The translations under genes and the position numbers were made by a program. 64,000 bases of DNA from Pseudomonadota bacterium (lineage in GTDB: Bacteria; Pseudomonadota; Gammaproteobacteria; Xanthomonadales; Rhodanobacteraceae), in NCBI GenBank assembly GCA_023388255.1, contig JAEWGO010000001.1, positions 173,563 through 237,562 on the forward strand. Direction: 5' to 3'. This document shows positions 8,289 through 16,206 of the stretch, in pieces. The notes beneath the pieces were generated by a model. That model was not told the origin of the DNA. It was given only the letters and a program-made list of their open reading frames with translations, and did no database searches. Numbering within the stretch: the first letter of the stretch is position 1; the number at the start of each line of letters is the position of its first letter.

Positions 8289-10373
8289 ATGCTCAAAGAC
8301 TCGATCGAATTGCACCGCCAGGGCCGCTTTGCCGAAGCCGAACAGGGTTATCGAGCGTGGCTCGAGGACCAGCCCAACGATGCCAACGCCATGCACCTGC
8401 TCGGCCTGCTGAAGCACCAGCGCGGCGAAACGACGGAAGCCCTGCAGATACTGGAAAAGGCGCATGCCATCGCGCCGGAAGATCCGCGCATCGACCTCGC
8501 CATGGCCTCGATGCACCTGCAGCTCGGTCACCAGGAAGATGCGCGGCGCGGTTTCGAGCGTGCGCTGGCGTTCGATCCGAACCTCGGCGGCGCGCACATC
8601 GGGCTTGGCCAGATCGCGATGGTGCGCGGCGATCGTGCGAGCGCGGAACAGCATTTTCGCATTGCACTGCGTGCCGGCGAGGATGGCCATGCATTGGCGG
8701 GCGTAGGCGCGATTTCGCTCGAGCGCGGCGAGCACGAAGTCGCACTGCGGTATCTGACACGCGCTTCCGAAATGGTGCCTGAGTCGGCGCTGATCCAGTT
8801 CCTGCTCGGCCAGGCGTTCACCCGGCGCGACATGCTGGCGTTCGCCGAGCGCGCGTTCGAGAACGCGCTGCGGCTGGAGCCGGGCATGCACCAGGTGCGC
8901 CCGTGGCTGGCGGAGGTGTTGCTGAAGGACGGGCGTACCCACGAAGCCGAACCGCACTATCGCTATCTGTCCGAGATGCCCGGCTACGAAGTGATTGCGC
9001 ACAACGGCTTCGCCGACGTTGCGCGCATGCAGAACCGGCTGGAAGACGCCATCGCGGAATACCGCACGTCGCTCAATCTGCAGCCGGTGCAGGCATTGCC
9101 GACGCGCATGCTGGCGTGGTCGCTCGCGTCGCTGGGTCGCAATGCCGAAGTCGTCGCGGCGTACGACCACTATCTCGCCCATGCGCCCGAGGACAACGAG
9201 ATTCGCAACGTGCGCGCCGACGTGCTGATGCTGGTCGATCGCTTGCCGGAGGCGGCCGCCGACTGGAACTACCTGCTGGTACGCGATCCGGGCAATCGAC
9301 ATGCGCGCCGCGAGCTCGCGCTGATCGAGGAGCGTCTGCGCCATTTCGACGCCGCGCAGGCGAATGCCGACATCGCCCTGCGGTCGCAGCCGACCGATGC
9401 GGAAATGCTGCTGATCCACGCCCGCACACAGCTGCGCGCGGGCGATGACACCGGTGCGCGCGCGACGCTGGAACAGCTCGGCCGCGGCGAACTGAGCGAA
9501 GGGCAGAACCGGCTGTGCTGGAACTACCAGGGTCGTGTATGCGATCGCGCCGGGGAGATGGCCGAGGCGGTGCGCTGTTTCACCGAAGCACATCGCGGTA
9601 CGCCGGCGATGCTGCCGCCGCTCGACGATCCGCGGCCCGAACTCATCGTGGCGCTGCGCGAACCGCTTGACGAGCCGTGGGTCGATGCACCGGTCCTGCT
9701 GCTCGGATTGCCCGGCAGCGGCGTCGAGCGCATCGCCGCGTTGCTGGCCGATCAGCCGCAACTGGACGTGCTGCGCGATCGCATCGGTGCGGTCATGCGC
9801 AACGATGACTTCAATGATCCGCGCTTCGGGTTCTATTGCGGTCCGCTCGAGGCGTCCGACATCGATGCGCTGCGCGAACGCTATCTCGCGCCGATACGCG
9901 CGGCTGGCGCCGGCAACGGGAAAACCGTCGTCGACTGGCTGCCACGCTGGGATGCGAACCTGGTCGCACTGGTTCGCCGTGCGATGCCGGGGACACGTCT
10001 GATCATCGTCGAGCGCGATCCGCGCGACACGCTGCTGAATTGGCTCGCGTTCGGCTGGGCGCAGAATTTCGCATGTCCGGAGCCGGTTGTGGCGGCGGAA
10101 TGGCTGGCGCGCGCGCGTCGCCATCTGCACTTCGGCGCCGAGCTCGATGAGCCGCGGCGCATCGTCGTTGCGGCCGATCCCATGCTCGAGAATCCGGCCC
10201 AGGCCGGCGGAGAACTCGCGCGATTCCTCGGTCTTCCGGCCCTGCCGGCAGGGCCGACGTTCGCGAGCACCCTGTATGGACTCGGCGACCTGCCGGTGCG
10301 CTTCCCGGCTGGCCATTGGCACGGCTACCGCGACGTGCTCGCGGAGGCGTTCGGCCACTTCGACCATGGATAA
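8289..10373 (+). CDS. TPR protein with C-terminal sulfotransferase-like domain
   Basis: About 694 residues. Residues 1-440 are tandem tetratricopeptide repeats (for example A-E-Q-G-Y, A-L-Q-I-L-E-K-A-H and A-E-R-A-F-E-N-A-L-R helix patterns). Residues 470-694 form a sulfotransferase-type P-loop domain: the 5'-phosphosulfate loop position reads LGLPGSGVERIAALL, and the 3'-phosphate-binding region is IIVERDPRDTLLNW. In active family members the loop is usually P-R-S-G-T-T/S; here it is PGSGVE, so catalysis is uncertain. The protein appears cytoplasmic, as no signal peptide follows the chosen ATG. An in-frame upstream start at 8187 would add a proline-rich leader unlike TPRs. It is the first gene of a four-gene operon and its stop is 3 nt before the next ATG. 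Confidence 0.82.
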   Translation: MLKDSIELHRQGRFAEAEQGYRAWLEDQPNDANAMHLLGLLKHQRGETTEALQILEKAHAIAPEDPRIDLAMASMHLQLGHQEDARRGFERALAFDPNLGGAHIGLGQIAMVRGDRASAEQHFRIALRAGEDGHALAGVGAISLERGEHEVALRYLTRASEMVPESALIQFLLGQAFTRRDMLAFAERAFENALRLEPGMHQVRPWLAEVLLKDGRTHEAEPHYRYLSEMPGYEVIAHNGFADVARMQNRLEDAIAEYRTSLNLQPVQALPTRMLAWSLASLGRNAEVVAAYDHYLAHAPEDNEIRNVRADVLMLVDRLPEAAADWNYLLVRDPGNRHARRELALIEERLRHFDAAQANADIALRSQPTDAEMLLIHARTQLRAGDDTGARATLEQLGRGELSEGQNRLCWNYQGRVCDRAGEMAEAVRCFTEAHRGTPAMLPPLDDPRPELIVALREPLDEPWVDAPVLLLGLPGSGVERIAALLADQPQLDVLRDRIGAVMRNDDFNDPRFGFYCGPLEASDIDALRERYLAPIRAAGAGNGKTVVDWLPRWDANLVALVRRAMPGTRLIIVERDPRDTLLNWLAFGWAQNFACPEPVVAAEWLARARRHLHFGAELDEPRRIVVAADPMLENPAQAGGELARFLGLPALPAGPTFASTLYGLGDLPVRFPAGHWHGYRDVLAEAFGHFDHG

Positions 10374-10376
10374 CCC

Positions 10377-11477
10377 ATGCGCGCGCCGATGACGGCTCTT
10401 GCCCTGATGCTTGCGATACCGGCGTGCGCGATGGCCGCGGTGCCGGGCCAGTTGACCCTGCCGCCCGGCTTCCGCATCGACACCTACGCCGACACAGTGC
10501 CGAACGCGCGCGAACTCGCGCTCGGCACGAACGGCACCGTGTTCGCCGGCTCGCGCGAGGCCGGCACCGTCTATGCGTTGACCGATGCTGACCACGACGG
10601 CAACGCCGAGCGCGTGCGCGTGATCGCGAGCGGCCTGACGATGCCGAGCGGCATCGCGTTCCACGATGGCGACCTCTACATCGGCGCGCTCAGCCGCATC
10701 CTCGTCCTGCGCGATATCGAGCATCACCTCGACGACCCGCCGAAGCCCGAAGTCGTCACCGACAAGTTGCCGGACAAGGCCCATCACGGCTGGAAGTTCC
10801 TCGGCTTCGGACCGGATGGACGGCTATACGTCCCGATCGGCGCGCCGTGCAACATCTGCGAGCCGGGCGCGGAGTTCGCGCGCATCATCAGCATGAAGCC
10901 GGATGGCTCGGACTGGCGCGAAGTTGCCTCAGGCGTGCGCAATTCGGTCGGTTTCGACTGGCAGCCGGGCACGAAGGAACTGTGGTTCACCGACAACGGC
11001 CGGGACATGCTCGGCGACGACCTGCCCTCCGACGAGCTGAACCGCGTGGCGAGCGCCGGAGAGAACTTCGGCTATCCGTATTGCCACCAGGGCGACACGC
11101 TCGATCCGGAACTGGGCAAGGGAAAATCCTGCAAGGACTACGTCCCGCCGGTGCACAAGCTCGGCGCGCACGTCGCCTCGCTCGGCATGCGCTTCCATTC
11201 CGGCGCGATGTTCCCGGCCGCTTACAAGGGCGCGGCGATCATCGCCGAGCACGGTTCGTGGAATCGCACGAAGAAGTCGGGCTATCGCGTCGTCGCGGTG
11301 CGCCTCGACGGCGCGCGCGTGCTCGGCGAGCAGGTGCTGATCGACGGCTTCCAGAAGAACGAAGCCGCCAGCGGCCGCCCGGCCGACGTGCTGGTCATGC
11401 CGGATGGCGCGCTGCTGGTATCCGACGATCTCGCCGGCGCGGTCTACCGCGTCAGCTACAAACCCGCGGGGAAATGA
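10377..11477 (+). CDS. Secreted PQQ-dependent sugar (sorbosone-type) dehydrogenase
   Basis: A 366-residue six-bladed beta-propeller with a signal peptide (MTALALMLAIPACAMA). Signatures are LPPGFRIDTYA at the mature N-terminus, ARELALGTNGTVFAGS, NSVGFDWQPGTKELWFTDNG (the family's best conserved strand) and EHGSWNRTKKSGYRV. These place it with the glucose/sorbosone dehydrogenase family, periplasmic enzymes that oxidise aldose-type sugars with PQQ and pass electrons to the respiratory chain; several relatives have no proven PQQ use. Unlike the GSDH pair at 41-44 kb, it has no xDGF(D/E) tail and ends SYKPAGK. It lies 3 nt after the sulfotransferase gene, and its stop overlaps the PEBP start by 4 nt. 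Confidence 0.85.
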   Translation: MRAPMTALALMLAIPACAMAAVPGQLTLPPGFRIDTYADTVPNARELALGTNGTVFAGSREAGTVYALTDADHDGNAERVRVIASGLTMPSGIAFHDGDLYIGALSRILVLRDIEHHLDDPPKPEVVTDKLPDKAHHGWKFLGFGPDGRLYVPIGAPCNICEPGAEFARIISMKPDGSDWREVASGVRNSVGFDWQPGTKELWFTDNGRDMLGDDLPSDELNRVASAGENFGYPYCHQGDTLDPELGKGKSCKDYVPPVHKLGAHVASLGMRFHSGAMFPAAYKGAAIIAEHGSWNRTKKSGYRVVAVRLDGARVLGEQVLIDGFQKNEAASGRPADVLVMPDGALLVSDDLAGAVYRVSYKPAGK

Positions 11478-12115
11478 CGATGCGCATCCGCAGCCACGAT
11501 TTCGACGACGGCCAGCCGATTCCGGCAGCGTGCGCGTTCGGACGCCGCGGTGATGCCGGCGAACCATGCGTCTTTGCCGGCAACCGCAACCCGCAGCTGG
11601 CATGGTCCGACGTGCCCGAGGGCACGCGTTCGTTCATGCTGATGTGCATCGACATCGACGTGCCGACCCGCGCCGACGACGTCAACCAGCGTGGTCGCGA
11701 AGTGCCGGCCGACCTGCCGCGCGCGGAGTTCGTGCACTGGCTGATGCTCGACATCCCGCGCGAATGCCGCGAACTTGCGCAGGGCAGTTGCAGCGACGGC
11801 GTCGTTGCGCGCGGCAAGCGCATGCCGCCGGGCCCGCCCGGCGCGCGTCAGGGCCGCAACGACTACACCGGCTGGTTCGCTGGCGACGCAGCGATGGCTG
11901 GTGACTGGTTCGGCTACGACGGCCCGTGCCCGCCGTGGAACGATGCGCTCGTGCATCGCTACCGTTTCCAGCTTCTCGCGCTCGATGTCGCCGCGCTCGA
12001 CGTTCCCGACGATTTCACCCTCGCCGACGTGCGCGCCGCAATGGTCGGCCGCGTGCTCGCCGAGGCCGTGTTGACCGGCACCTACACCTTGAACCCGGCA
12101 TTGCGGCGCGCTTGA
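11474..12115 (+). CDS. PEBP/Raf kinase inhibitor-like protein (YbhB/YbcL family)
   Basis: A 213-residue phosphatidylethanolamine-binding-like protein without a signal peptide. Family strands are present: NPQLAWSDVPEGTRSFML, then IDIDVPTR, EFVHWLMLDIP, and a ligand-loop equivalent GYDGPCPPWND followed by HRYRFQLLALD. It is longer than E. coli YbhB (158 aa) because of insertions around NQRGREVPADLPR and a proline/glycine segment, a form I know from xanthomonads. Biochemical function is unknown; relatives bind small anionic ligands. ATGACGATG offers two starts; the first overlaps the upstream stop (ATGA) and is used here. The 3' end shares one base with the next start (TGATG). Confidence 0.88.
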   Translation: MTMRIRSHDFDDGQPIPAACAFGRRGDAGEPCVFAGNRNPQLAWSDVPEGTRSFMLMCIDIDVPTRADDVNQRGREVPADLPRAEFVHWLMLDIPRECRELAQGSCSDGVVARGKRMPPGPPGARQGRNDYTGWFAGDAAMAGDWFGYDGPCPPWNDALVHRYRFQLLALDVAALDVPDDFTLADVRAAMVGRVLAEAVLTGTYTLNPALRRA

Positions 12116-13428
12116 TGACGTTCGCCGGCGAATCGGTGGCCGCACGCCGCGCTGCCGCGCGCGCGCTGGCCGAGCAGGGGCGCATCGCCGAAGCCGAACA
12201 CGCATTCGCGGCGCTGCTGCACGACGCGCCATCCGATGTCGACTCTCTGAACTTCCTCGCACTGCGCGCGCACGGTCGCCGCCGCCTCGACGAAGCGATC
12301 GATTTGCTCGCGCGCGCGCAGGCGGCGCATCCGGACGATCTGGCGACCTTGATCAATCTCGGCGTGATGCTGCGCGAGCAGGGCCGCCTCGACGAGGCCT
12401 GCGCGGCCCTGCGCCGCAGCGTGCAGCTCGCGCCGGATTTCGCACTGGCGCGCTTGCGTCTGGCCGAAGTGCTCGAGGCACTCGGTCGCGATGCCGACGC
12501 ATTGCCGGCCTACTACGGCGCGATCACGACCGCCCAGCAGCGCGGCCAATGGCTCGGTGACGCGACGACCGCGCCCGGCCTGCGACAGCTGGTGCTGCAT
12601 GCGATGCGTGTGGTCGCGGCGGGGCGCCGCACGCTGTTCTCGGCGCTGCTCGATCCGCTGCGCGAGGTCCATGGCGGCGCCGCGCTTGCGCGGGTCGAGA
12701 AGGCGCTGGCGATCCATCTCGGCGATCTCGCCGCAACCTGTCCGGAATCCGCGCAACGGCCGAAATTCCTGTATTTCCCGGATCTGCCGGCGCCGCGCTT
12801 TTTCGACCGCGACCTGTTTCCGTGGTACGCCAGCCTCGAGGCGCAGGCCGATGCGATCCGCGCCGAGATGCTCGCGGTGCTGGCCGCGGACAATGGCTTC
12901 GAACCCTTCCTGGGTCATGTCGAGGATCGCCGCCAGCTCGGCGAACTTTTGCGTGGAGAGCGCGGCGAGCCGGCATGGAATGCGTTCTTCTTCCATCGCC
13001 ACGGCATGCGTGACGAAGAAAATGCGCGACGTTGCCCCCGCACCGCCGCGGCGCTTGACGCGGCACCGCTGTGCCGCATCCGCGCGCACGCGCCGGAGGC
13101 ATGTTTCTCGGTGTTGACGCCCGGTTCGCACATCCTGCCGCACCACGGTGTGACGAACACGCGCGTGGTCACGCACCTCGCGCTGGTGGTGCCGGACGAT
13201 TGCGCACTGGTCGTCGCCGGCGAGGCGCGCGGCTGGACCGAGGGGCGCTGCTTCAGTTTCGACGACACCTACGAACACGAGGCATGGAACCGCAGCGCCG
13301 ACACGCGCGTCGTGATGCTGATGGACGCGTGGAATCCGTATCTGACCGAGGTGGAACGAGTCGCGCTGACCTCGCTGATCGAGGCGATCGGCGACTTCAA
13401 TCGCGCTGCGGAAACGCCGGCGATCTGA
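12115..13428 (+). CDS. TPR-fused aspartyl/asparaginyl beta-hydroxylase
   Basis: 437 residues. Residues 1-150 are TPR helices (A-E-H-A-F-A-A-L-L, A-I-D-L-L-A-R-A and A-C-A-A-L-R-R-S patterns). The C-terminal half is a double-stranded beta-helix Fe(II)/2-oxoglutarate dioxygenase of the AspH/LpxO type. Likely iron and cosubstrate residues lie in ILPHHGVTNTRVVTHL (H343, H344, H354) and in FDDTYEHEAWN (H388). Preceding this are LYFPDLPAPRFFDRDLFPW and the tail VMLMDAWNP, both conserved in bacterial AspH proteins. The expected reaction is hydroxylation of Asp/Asn side chains, or of an acyl chain as in LpxO; the substrate is unknown. It is the last gene of the operon and is convergent with uppP. Confidence 0.87.
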   Translation: MTFAGESVAARRAAARALAEQGRIAEAEHAFAALLHDAPSDVDSLNFLALRAHGRRRLDEAIDLLARAQAAHPDDLATLINLGVMLREQGRLDEACAALRRSVQLAPDFALARLRLAEVLEALGRDADALPAYYGAITTAQQRGQWLGDATTAPGLRQLVLHAMRVVAAGRRTLFSALLDPLREVHGGAALARVEKALAIHLGDLAATCPESAQRPKFLYFPDLPAPRFFDRDLFPWYASLEAQADAIRAEMLAVLAADNGFEPFLGHVEDRRQLGELLRGERGEPAWNAFFFHRHGMRDEENARRCPRTAAALDAAPLCRIRAHAPEACFSVLTPGSHILPHHGVTNTRVVTHLALVVPDDCALVVAGEARGWTEGRCFSFDDTYEHEAWNRSADTRVVMLMDAWNPYLTEVERVALTSLIEAIGDFNRAAETPAI

Positions 13429-13453
13429 AGACGGACGCGCGCGGCGCGTGTCG

Positions 13454-14248
13454 TCAGCCGCCGGCCGGCAACCACAGCAGCAACGCGATGCCGAGCACGA
13501 TGCGGTAGATCGCGAATGGTGTGAAGCGGTGCGTGCGGATGTAGCCGAGCAGCCATTTCACGGCGACGAATGCGGTGACCAGCGAGACGACGAAGGCGAT
13601 CGCCAGCGCGGTCCAGTCCTCGTGCGCGGCGCCGCCGCTTTTGAACGCCTTCAGCAATTCGTAGCCGCTCGCGGCGAACATGGTCGGGATGCCGACGAGG
13701 AACGCGAACTCGGTCGCCGCGGCGCGGTTGCCGGTGCCGGCGAGCATGGCGACGAAGATCGTCGCGGCCGAGCGCGAGGTGCCCGGGAAGATCGCCGCGA
13801 CGACCTGGGCGAGGCCGACGAGGATCGCGACCCGCCAGGTGATCGTGCTGTGTTCGGGTTGCCGGGCCGCCAGCGATTCGGCGCCGAGCATCCAGATGCC
13901 GCCGATGATCAGCGCCCATGCGATCGGCGTGATCGTTTCCGGCAGCTTGAAACCGAGCCTGGTCGCGGCGAAGCCCAGCGCGCCGGTGATCAGGAACGCG
14001 ACCAGCAGCTTCAGTGCGTAGTCGCGGTTCTCAGCCTTGTCGAGGCCGGTCGCGAGCTGCCACAGGCGCTGGCGGTAGATCAGCACGACGGCAAGGATCG
14101 CGCCGGCCTGGATGACCACGTTGAACACGTCCGAACGTGCGCCGAGCCAGCGCTCGGCGATCAGCAGGTGGCCGGTACTGGAAACCGGCAGGAATTCGGT
14201 GATGCCTTCGACGATGCCGAGCAGGATCGGGTTGACGAGGTCGTTCAC
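13454..14248 (-). CDS. uppP: Undecaprenyl-diphosphatase UppP (BacA)
   Basis: A 264-residue integral membrane protein with about eight hydrophobic segments. The two catalytic signatures are present: VEGITEFLPVSSTGHLLIAE near the N-terminus and FPGTSRSAATI in the middle. It dephosphorylates undecaprenyl diphosphate on the periplasmic side, recycling the lipid carrier of peptidoglycan and O-antigen synthesis, and confers bacitracin tolerance when abundant. The start chosen is GTG at 14248 (VNDLVNPILLGIVEG), preceded by an AAGG ribosome-binding site. An upstream in-frame ATG would add about 22 basic residues not seen in the family. It is divergent from glnA across a 327-bp intergenic region. Confidence 0.95.
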   Translation of the reverse strand: MNDLVNPILLGIVEGITEFLPVSSTGHLLIAERWLGARSDVFNVVIQAGAILAVVLIYRQRLWQLATGLDKAENRDYALKLLVAFLITGALGFAATRLGFKLPETITPIAWALIIGGIWMLGAESLAARQPEHSTITWRVAILVGLAQVVAAIFPGTSRSAATIFVAMLAGTGNRAAATEFAFLVGIPTMFAASGYELLKAFKSGGAAHEDWTALAIAFVVSLVTAFVAVKWLLGYIRTHRFTPFAIYRIVLGIALLLWLPAGG

Positions 14249-14448
14249 GGGGCGCCTTGCGATGGGAATCGGTGGCCGTGAAGTGTAATGCGGCGGACGG
14301 CTGCGCCCGTGCACTGGCCTGAGCAGCGTCGGGCCTCGGTCGGTCGTTTTGCCTTGGTGGGGCCAAGGATCAGGGACGTTCCGTTCGATGTGCTCGCTGA
14401 AGCGCGCGCAGATCGGATGCTTCGAGTTGGTGAAATGTCGAAATTAAT

Positions 14449-14465
14449 TGCACCAAAATTGCGCA
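14449..14465 (+). promoter_or_regulatory. NtrC-like enhancer site upstream of glnA
   Basis: The 17 bases TGCACCAAAATTGCGCA match the NtrC dyad plan TGCAC-N7-GTGCA with one mismatch in the right half (GCGCA). The centre is about 96 bp before the predicted sigma-54 transcription start, a normal enhancer distance. A further half-site-like TTGGTGA lies just upstream at 14427. Binding is inferred. Confidence 0.5.
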
Positions 14466-14526
14466 GGAAAATTGATCCATGTTTTTCAACCAACTGATTT
14501 TGTTGGACGCGTTAGCGATACGCCGC

Positions 14527-14541
14527 TGGCACGCCCATTGC
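14527..14541 (+). promoter_or_regulatory. Sigma-54 (-24/-12) promoter of glnA
   Basis: TGGCAC at 14527-14532, five bases, then TTGC at 14538-14541 is an exact match to the RpoN consensus TGGCAC-N5-TTGC. The start of transcription is expected near 14553, leaving a short leader before the glnA ATG at 14576. Together with ntrB/ntrC downstream and the NtrC-like site upstream, this indicates nitrogen-limited induction of glnA. Confidence 0.85.
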
Positions 14542-14575
14542 TTCATCCGTGCACCACTTCCCTCGAGGTTTTCCC

Positions 14576-15985
14576 ATGTCCGTGCAGAATGTGCTCAAGC
14601 AGATCAAGGACAACGAGGTCGAGTTCGTCGACCTGCGCTTCACCGACATGCTTGGCAAGCAGCATCACATGACCTATCCCGCGCACTCGGTCGACGAATC
14701 GTTGTTCGAGGACGGCAAGATGTTCGATGGCTCCTCGATCGCCGGCTGGAAGGGCATCAACGAGTCGGACATGGTGCTGCTGCCGGATCCGGACAGCGCG
14801 ATCATCGATCCGTTCATGGCCGACAAGACGCTGTTGCTCAACTGCGACGTGCTCGAACCGACCACGATGCAGGCGTATGCGCGCGATCCGCGTTCGCTCG
14901 CCAAACGCGCCGAGGCCTACCTGAAGTCGACCGGCATCGCCGACACCGCGTTCTTCGGCCCGGAGCCGGAGTTCTTCATCTTCGATTCGGTGCGCTACCG
15001 CAACGACATGGGCCACGTCTCCTACCAGATCGATTCGGAAGAGGCGGCATGGTCCACCGGCAAGTCGTACGACGGCAACAACTCCGGCCATCGCGGCGGC
15101 GTCAAGGGCGGCTATTTTCCGGTTCCGCCAGTCGACACGTTCCAGGACTTGCGCAGCGAGATGTGCAAGGTGCTCGAACAGGTTGGCCAGGTTGTCGAAG
15201 TGCATCACCACGAAGTCGCGAACGCGGGCCAGTGCGAGATCGGTACGCGCTTCAACACGCTGGTGAAGAAGGCAGATGAGCTGATCACGATGAAGTACGT
15301 GATCAAGAACGTGGCGCACCAGAACGGCAAGACCGTGACTTTCATGCCCAAGCCCATCGTTGGCGACAACGGCTCCGGCATGCACGTGCACCAGTCGCTC
15401 GCGAAGAACGGCCAGAACCTGTTCGCCGGCGATCTCTACGGAGGCTTGTCGCAGACCGCGCTGTACTATATCGGGGGCATCTTCAAGCATGCGCGCGCGA
15501 TCAACGCGTTCGCCAATGCGAGCACGAACAGCTACAAGCGCCTGGTGCCGCATTTCGAAGCGCCGGTGATGCTCGCGTACTCCGCGCGCAACCGTTCGGC
15601 CAGCTGCCGCATTCCGTTCGTGCAGAGTCCGAAGGCGCGCCGCATCGAAGTGCGCTTCCCGGACCCGGTCAACTCGGGCTACCTCACGTTCGCGGCGCTG
15701 ATGATGGCCGGCCTCGACGGCATCCTGAACAAGATCGACCCGGGCGCGCCGGCCGACAAGGATCTGTACGACCTGCCGCCGGAGGAAGAGAAGAACATCC
15801 CGACGGTCTGCCATTCGCTCGACATGGCGCTCGAAGCGCTCGACAAGGATCGCGCGTTCCTGAAGGCCGGTGGTGTGTTCTCCGACGACTTCATCGATGG
15901 CTACATCGACCTGAAGATGCAGGAAGTCACTCGCTTCCGTGCGGCGACGCATCCGCTCGAATACCAGATGTACTACGCGATCTGA
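14576..15985 (+). CDS. glnA: Glutamine synthetase, type I (GSI-beta)
   Basis: A 469-residue enzyme, the usual length for type I glutamine synthetase. It forms glutamine from glutamate, ammonia and ATP in the cytoplasm as a dodecamer. Signatures seen are [29 protein letters not shown], the ATP/ammonium segment [14 protein letters not shown] and NRSASCRIP. The adenylylation loop [13 protein letters not shown] motif reads [14 protein letters not shown], so control by GlnE adenylylation is likely. The ATG at 14576 follows a GAGG ribosome-binding site by 8 nt; an in-frame ATG at 14549 would be too close to the predicted transcription start. Regulated by sigma-54/NtrC as the promoter shows. A REP-like hairpin follows the stop. 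Confidence 0.97.
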   Translation: MSVQNVLKQIKDNEVEFVDLRFTDMLGKQHHMTYPAHSVDESLFEDGKMFDGSSIAGWKGINESDMVLLPDPDSAIIDPFMADKTLLLNCDVLEPTTMQAYARDPRSLAKRAEAYLKSTGIADTAFFGPEPEFFIFDSVRYRNDMGHVSYQIDSEEAAWSTGKSYDGNNSGHRGGVKGGYFPVPPVDTFQDLRSEMCKVLEQVGQVVEVHHHEVANAGQCEIGTRFNTLVKKADELITMKYVIKNVAHQNGKTVTFMPKPIVGDNGSGMHVHQSLAKNGQNLFAGDLYGGLSQTALYYIGGIFKHARAINAFANASTNSYKRLVPHFEAPVMLAYSARNRSASCRIPFVQSPKARRIEVRFPDPVNSGYLTFAALMMAGLDGILNKIDPGAPADKDLYDLPPEEEKNIPTVCHSLDMALEALDKDRAFLKAGGVFSDDFIDGYIDLKMQEVTRFRAATHPLEYQMYYAI

Positions 15986-15991
15986 GTGCGG

Positions 15992-16111
15992 ACTACCTCT
16001 CCCGCTTGCGGGAGAGGTAGTCGTGCGAAGCGAGGCGGCTGTGGCGGAGCGGAGTGGAGCGCGTCGCTCCTGGTTCCCTCATTCCAACCCTCTTCCGCAA
16101 GCGGGAGAGGG
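15992..16111. repeat. Paired REP-like palindromes (BIME-type) downstream of glnA
   Basis: Two copies of a palindromic unit bracket about 66 bp. The left copy (15992-16021) has perfect 14-bp arms, ACTACCTCTCCCGC and its complement, around a TT loop. The right copy (16088-16111) reads CCCTCTTCCGC-AA-GCGGGAGAGGG with one arm mismatch, and its loop is the complement of the left loop, so the copies are in inverted orientation. The core CTCCCGC/GCGGGAG matches a REP element widespread in xanthomonad genomes. It probably also acts as an RNA hairpin at the end of glnA mRNA, though no T-tract follows. Confidence 0.75.
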
Positions 16112-16139
16112 AGCTTGCCCATCGTTCCGGAGCGCGCGC

Positions 16140-16196
16140 ATGAAACTCGTCGTAGCGATCATCCGTACTGGCGAGATCGGCGACGACGCGCTCTGA
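16140..16196 (+). pseudogene. glnK: Internally deleted remnant of glnK (PII protein), 18 codons
   Basis: The frame reads MKLVVAIIRTGEIGDDAL and stops. The first eight residues are the strongly conserved PII start (MKLV-x-AII) and the last ten are the conserved PII end (IRTGE-x-x-DAL); the roughly 95 residues between, including the T-loop, are missing. The in-frame fusion lies at an ATC repeat, consistent with microhomology deletion. A GGAG ribosome-binding site at 16129-16132 is retained. PII senses 2-oxoglutarate/ATP and gates AmtB; this product can do neither. Position directly after glnA and before an amtB remnant is where xanthomonads normally carry intact glnK. Confidence 0.8.
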
Positions 16197-16206
16197 GGCG
16201 GCCGCG

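Larger units (their letters stand above)
14249..14575. other. 327-bp uppP/glnA divergent intergenic region
   Basis: No coding sequence is seen here. From left to right it contains the uppP leader, a GC-rich stretch with an inverted repeat (CCTTGG at 14352-14357 and CCAAGG at 14363-14368), an AT-rich segment from about 14425 to 14515 with an NtrC-like site and a second dyad (CCAAC/GTTGG), and the sigma-54 promoter of glnA. The AT-rich block contrasts with the surrounding high-GC DNA, as expected for a regulated enhancer/promoter region. Confidence 0.7.

Noticed and set aside
7506..10787. A very long open frame on the minus strand (over 1,000 codons) across the AAA+ and TPR-sulfotransferase genes
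   Set aside because: It is antisense to two genes with clear domains; its product is Arg/Gln/His-rich with no domain, as expected for open antisense frames in high-GC DNA.
14352..14368. CCTTGG/CCAAGG dyad as a regulatory operator of uppP
   Set aside because: Short, GC-rich and without any second copy; not distinguishable from chance.
15992..16021. The 14-bp-arm hairpin as a plain terminator of glnA
   Set aside because: It has no T-tract and a second inverted copy lies nearby, so a REP-type repeat is the better description.
16140..16196. The 18-codon frame being a chance open frame
   Set aside because: Both its first eight and last ten residues match the conserved PII ends, it has a ribosome-binding site and sits between glnA and an amtB remnant; coincidence is very unlikely.
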